Of a stretch of DNA of 18,289 nucleotides, positions 15,096-18,289 are shown in pieces. Below the pieces are notes generated by a model. The model saw only the letters and a program-made list of their open reading frames with translations, did no database searches and was not told the origin of the DNA. The stretch is from assembly GCA_003233255.1 (NCBI GenBank), contig QILH01000083.1, positions 1 to 18,289 on the forward strand. Reading direction: 5' to 3'. How positions within the stretch are numbered: the first letter of the stretch is position 1; the number at the start of each line of letters is the position of its first letter. Both the position numbers and the translations under genes were made by a program. The stretch is from Gammaproteobacteria bacterium. GTDB lineage: Bacteria > Pseudomonadota > Gammaproteobacteria > UBA6429 > Thiohalophilaceae.

Positions 15096-15470
15096 ATGTT
15101 TAAACAATTTATTTTCTTTGCCAGCATAGGAATTATAGGAACACTCGGCCACTATCTAACCCTGGTTTCCCTGGTTGAATTGCTGGCACTTGCCCCAGTT
15201 TACGCAACCACACTGGGGTTTATCGTCGGCGCGCTTATTAACTATACTCTCAATTACCACTACACCTTTCGCAGCAACAAACGTCACCGCGACGCATTAA
15301 GCAAATTTATGCTGATTGCGCTGATTGGTGCTTTATTTAATTACGCTATCATGTATATAGGCACCGGCTACAGTCACTTTCATTATATAATAATCCAGCT
15401 ATTTGCTACGGCTGTAGTTCTGCTATGGAATTTCCTCATGAGCAAATTATGGGCTTTTTCCCAAAACTAG
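15096..15470 (+). CDS. GtrA-family membrane protein (probable polyprenyl-phosphate-sugar flippase)
   Basis: This 124-residue protein is almost entirely hydrophobic. It has four predicted transmembrane helices (about 5-25, 31-51, 67-87, 97-117) and the family's pattern FASIGIIGTLGHYLTLVSLVELL, GFIVGALINYTLNYHYTF with a basic loop after (RSNKRHRDALSKFML), and LLWNFLMSKLWAF at the end. GtrA proteins are thought to flip the Und-P-sugar made by GtrB to the periplasmic side. It lies between the GtrB-like gene and the GT-C gene with gaps of 9 and 21 bases, matching the order of the three-gene gtr glycosylation modules. A GAAG just upstream is the likely ribosome site. Confidence 0.9.
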   Translation: MFKQFIFFASIGIIGTLGHYLTLVSLVELLALAPVYATTLGFIVGALINYTLNYHYTFRSNKRHRDALSKFMLIALIGALFNYAIMYIGTGYSHFHYIIIQLFATAVVLLWNFLMSKLWAFSQN

Positions 15471-15491
15471 AGGTTATTACCTGGAAGAAAT

Positions 15492-17081
15492 ATGCCATTT
15501 TCGATACCACATTATATAGAACAGATACGAGAAACTAAATCAAGATCCAGTTTGATTACTCTTGTTCTTATTTTACTAACCGGATTTATATTACGATACT
15601 ACTTGCTGGATCTGGGCCAGGCTTATCACTACCTGGCAATTAATGATGAAATTTCTGCCTATGAATTTGCTATGCGTTTTCTTTCTGGTGATAGTGTTAC
15701 CTACTATCTTGGCCAACCGGATTTTGCTGGCGGCAAAGCACCCGGCCCTTACTTTACATTATTCTGGGTCGCATTATATGAGCTAGGTGGGCAATCGATA
15801 CAGGGTGCATTGTTTGGTATTTTGCTATTGAATTCTGCTGTTATTATCCTGGTTTACAGGTTAGCTCTATGCTTTCTAAATAATCACTATGCTTTATTAA
15901 CGGCCCTGTTATTCGCAACGGCTCCCTGGACTATTTATTACGCCGTCGGATTGTGGAACCCGATGCCGCTAGCCATACTTGGTGCATTATTGTTCCTCAG
16001 TTTGTGGAAAACCGTCATCACCGATCATTCCAGATCTATTTTCTGGGTCTGGATCGTTCTCGCCTTAATTCCACAGTTCCATATGATCGGTTTATTTTAC
16101 GTGCCTGCCGTTATTCTAGTATTGTACGCGCTACCTTCGAGATTAAACAGATTCTGGTTTATAGCTGGCATATTCGCCGCTATAGGTCTTTACTTACCCT
16201 ATTTAATAGGCGATGGTCTAAATAACTGGCAGAATACTCGAGCTATCCTCGCAGGGCAGGGAAATGGTGGCTTTTCTTTTAGTGTTTTAAAGATATTAAC
16301 TGCCCCAGTTGCGGTATTAACAAACCTCCCATCGCGTTGGGCTGGGCCCGAATTTTCTTCCTATATTATTTACGGTGATCGTTATTTTGGATCTTATATA
16401 GTCTTAATTATTTTAAACCTGTTATCCCTTCTATTTGCATTTTATATTGTCTATGCATTTCTAGCTGGTTTTCTGCGTCTGTTAAGGGTACATAAATTTT
16501 CCTTAAAACAGTCCTTTAAAAAAGACAAAAGCACCGTTTTTATAGGCTTGATGGTGTTCATTCCTTTAGCATCGTTTTTATTTACCGGACATAATTATGC
16601 AACCCGCTATACTATAATTATATTTCCCTTATTGTTTATCCTTTTTGCTGTTCGTTTACGCGCATTAAACCTGAAGATTGCAAGCAAGATTATTAACGTT
16701 AGTATAATCCTTACGGTTACTGTTAATATTTTTCTAAGCATCACATTTTTTAATCACACCGCAGAACAAATAGAAGCGAAACAACAATTCATGCCGAGTT
16801 TCAAAATACTTCAGGAGATAAATTTAGCCCTGGAGAAAAAAATCGACGGCATCCCCATGATCACCCTGGCAGAAACATCCTCATCTTTAACTGAACTCGA
16901 TAGAACATTACTTGCTTCATTGCCATCGTATATCAATATTCGGCAACAATATTTAAAAGGTGATAATAAAAAACAAAACCTTATACCATTAGAGCTTTCT
17001 CGTGAAATGGGCGAAAAATCTAAGGTTCTACAACAACATATTGTGTATCGAGATTATGGAATTATTTTGTCGTACAAGTAA
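15492..17081 (+). CDS. GT-C family membrane glycosyltransferase (ArnT/PMT-like, GT39/GT83 type)
   Basis: This 529-residue polytopic protein has many hydrophobic helices from about residue 19 to 415, then a short soluble tail. The first periplasmic loop carries the acidic pair of GT-C enzymes (LAINDEISAYEFAMRFL, Asp52/Glu53) and GKAPGPYFTLFWVALY, reminiscent of the KPPGPYY of PMT and ArnT-like proteins. Such enzymes take a sugar from a polyprenyl-phosphate carrier at the periplasmic face and attach it to lipid A, LPS or a protein. As third gene after the GtrB- and GtrA-like genes it would be the transferase of the module. The acceptor is unknown. The start has a GGAAG ribosome site. Its stop is only 2 bases from the stop of the convergent GT4 gene. 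Confidence 0.85.
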   Translation: MPFSIPHYIEQIRETKSRSSLITLVLILLTGFILRYYLLDLGQAYHYLAINDEISAYEFAMRFLSGDSVTYYLGQPDFAGGKAPGPYFTLFWVALYELGGQSIQGALFGILLLNSAVIILVYRLALCFLNNHYALLTALLFATAPWTIYYAVGLWNPMPLAILGALLFLSLWKTVITDHSRSIFWVWIVLALIPQFHMIGLFYVPAVILVLYALPSRLNRFWFIAGIFAAIGLYLPYLIGDGLNNWQNTRAILAGQGNGGFSFSVLKILTAPVAVLTNLPSRWAGPEFSSYIIYGDRYFGSYIVLIILNLLSLLFAFYIVYAFLAGFLRLLRVHKFSLKQSFKKDKSTVFIGLMVFIPLASFLFTGHNYATRYTIIIFPLLFILFAVRLRALNLKIASKIINVSIILTVTVNIFLSITFFNHTAEQIEAKQQFMPSFKILQEINLALEKKIDGIPMITLAETSSSLTELDRTLLASLPSYINIRQQYLKGDNKKQNLIPLELSREMGEKSKVLQQHIVYRDYGIILSYK

Positions 17082-17083
17082 CG

Positions 17084-18196
17084 TTAATATTCGGCTTTGG
17101 AGAAAAGCTCACTTAAAATATTTTTTAGATTTTCATAATGCTGTTCTTCAGAAAATCGACCATCGGCATCAACTTTACCTGCATTGGCTAAACGCATTCG
17201 ATAATCTTTGTCCGCAATGAGCAACAAAAGCTTGTCAGCTAAATCAGCAGCATCGTCTGGCTTAAATAATAAACCGGTCTCACCGTGCTCAATAATTTCG
17301 GGCACCCCTCCACAGTCAGTGCCCACAACGCAGGTTCCAGCACGCATCGCTTCAGGAAGAACCAGTCCAAATGTTTCACACCGGGTGGCAAGTACTACCG
17401 CATCAAAACAATGCATAATACTAACCGGGTTATTATGAAAACCCAAATAGCGGATTTTTTCTTCTAGATTATTTTCTTTAATCTTTTCCTGTAACTGGCC
17501 AAAATATTTTTCATCCATCACATGTCCGATAATGGCGACTTGAGCATCGTGCCCTTTTTTAACTAAGCGCGTAACCGCTTCGATAAGAAGATGCTGGCCC
17601 TTTATTTCTTCAATTCGACCAAATATTGCTATTTTTGTAGAATCCAGGTCCAGGCCATTATCACGCAAATAATGTGTACACTCCGTTATATCCGTAGGCG
17701 GTTTGGGTACCCCATAATAGAGTAAATGGATACGGTCTTTGGGGATGGGTAAATACTTAACGGCATCATCATACAATGCTCTGGTTATTACCACATAGGC
17801 ATCAACGTTCCTATATAAAAATTTATGGTATATATCATGTTTGTATCGAGTTAATGTCATTTGCCGGGTATAAATTATTTTACCGCGTCGAGCAAAAACC
17901 CTGGCTAATACGCATAAAAATAAATCCTTACCATGATGTACATGGATAATGTCGATATGATTGGTTCGGATATATTTTGCCAGTTTCAATGCCGCAATGA
18001 CTGGAAAATGGTGCGTCATAACACTCAAGCTGTCATGATATAAATCTTGCTCCGAAAAGCATTTTCCCAGGAAGCTGTCTTTTTTTACAATTATTTTAGC
18101 CGGGTTTGCATGGCTCGCAAGATATTTGGCCACCTTGACCATATACAATTCCAGACCACCGTATCCTGATGATAAGCATATTTCTAGTATTTTCAT
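17084..18196 (-). CDS. GT4-family glycosyltransferase
   Basis: This 370-residue GT-B enzyme has an N-terminal acceptor domain (ILEICLSSGYGGLELYMVKVAKYL; IDIIHVHHGKDLF) and a C-terminal donor domain of the glycosyl transferases group 1 type. The latter shows IAIFGRIEEIKGQHLLIEA (about 189-207), VAIIGH and IRYLGFHNNP. The Ex7E motif is ETFGLVLPE (Glu274, Glu282), followed by MRAGTCVVGTDCGGVPEIIEHGETGLLF. The protein is cytoplasmic or peripheral. By context it adds a core or surface-glycan sugar; donor and acceptor cannot be read from sequence. It is transcribed against the rest of the glycan cluster and may belong to a unit starting within or beyond the right edge. The ATG at 18196 has only a weak ribosome site. 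Confidence 0.92.
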   Translation of the reverse strand: MKILEICLSSGYGGLELYMVKVAKYLASHANPAKIIVKKDSFLGKCFSEQDLYHDSLSVMTHHFPVIAALKLAKYIRTNHIDIIHVHHGKDLFLCVLARVFARRGKIIYTRQMTLTRYKHDIYHKFLYRNVDAYVVITRALYDDAVKYLPIPKDRIHLLYYGVPKPPTDITECTHYLRDNGLDLDSTKIAIFGRIEEIKGQHLLIEAVTRLVKKGHDAQVAIIGHVMDEKYFGQLQEKIKENNLEEKIRYLGFHNNPVSIMHCFDAVVLATRCETFGLVLPEAMRAGTCVVGTDCGGVPEIIEHGETGLLFKPDDAADLADKLLLLIADKDYRMRLANAGKVDADGRFSEEQHYENLKNILSELFSKAEY

Positions 18197-18218
18197 ATCA
18201 GTACATTTATTTTAAAGC

Positions 18219-18252
18219 CATTTGAAAAACATCATACTACCAAGTTCAAATG
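18219..18252. repeat. Perfect 8-bp inverted repeat upstream of the GT4 gene, possible operator
   Basis: CATTTGAA (18219-18226) and TTCAAATG (18245-18252) form a perfect inverted repeat with an 18-base spacer, ending about 22 bases upstream of the GT4 start. The remaining bases to the window edge are AT-rich and noncoding as far as can be seen. The arms could bind a dimeric regulator or fold in the message leader; no known consensus was recognised. Confidence 0.35.
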
Positions 18253-18289
18253 TATCTACCTATATATTATTTCATCATCGACTGTCTAT

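Noticed and set aside
13053..17081. Aminoarabinose (Arn) lipid A modification operon
   Set aside because: There is no ArnB aminotransferase, ArnA formyltransferase domain or ArnD deformylase; only the decarboxylase, ArnC-like and GT-C-like parts are present, fitting a simpler gtr-type module better.
1..18289. Insertion sequences, integrases, CRISPR arrays, tRNA or rRNA genes
   Set aside because: Nothing resembling transposase or integrase motifs, regularly spaced repeats, or RNA gene structures was seen on either strand.

Overview
The window looks like chromosomal DNA from a Gram-negative bacterium, most likely a gammaproteobacterium. It carries Kdo/lipid A genes, a TolC-type outer membrane channel, and a Kdo kinase of the type known from Haemophilus and related lineages. 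Base composition looks moderate, and becomes visibly AT-richer from about 7.9 kb onward, as is common in LPS and surface-glycan loci. I cannot name the genus. No rRNA, tRNA, insertion sequence, CRISPR array or phage gene was recognised.

Left part (1-4765, minus strand): a heavy-metal efflux operon read from right to left. It holds an outer membrane factor (czcC), a periplasmic adaptor (czcB) and an RND pump of the CzcA type (czcA, cut by the window edge). A small histidine-rich membrane protein of no recognised family lies upstream and is separated from czcC by a terminator-like hairpin. The predicted role is export of divalent cations such as Zn, Co or Cd.

Middle part (4920-7881, plus strand): a protein-isoaspartate methyltransferase-like protein whose substrate motif is altered, a single-domain rhodanese, TolC, and an isochorismatase-family hydrolase. 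The last three are tightly spaced and probably form one operon.

Right part (7936-18196): an LPS/surface-glycan locus. It opens with the most striking gene, a 727-residue natural fusion of a lipid A late acyltransferase (LpxL family) to Kdo transferase (WaaA), two steps normally made by separate genes. A Kdo kinase (kdkA) follows on the opposite strand. Its start codon overlaps head-to-head with that of a GT9 heptosyltransferase-like gene. Next come a second GT9 gene, a UDP-glucuronate decarboxylase (UDP-xylose synthase), a GtrB-like polyprenyl-phosphate glycosyltransferase, a GtrA-like flippase, and a GT-C membrane glycosyltransferase. A GT4 glycosyltransferase on the opposite strand closes the window. 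Together these suggest inner-core synthesis (Kdo, phospho-Kdo, then heptose or other sugars), followed by a lipid-carrier route that adds a sugar, possibly xylose, on the periplasmic side.

Functions are inferred from motifs read by eye; no database search was possible. Promoter and terminator calls are weak and scored accordingly.
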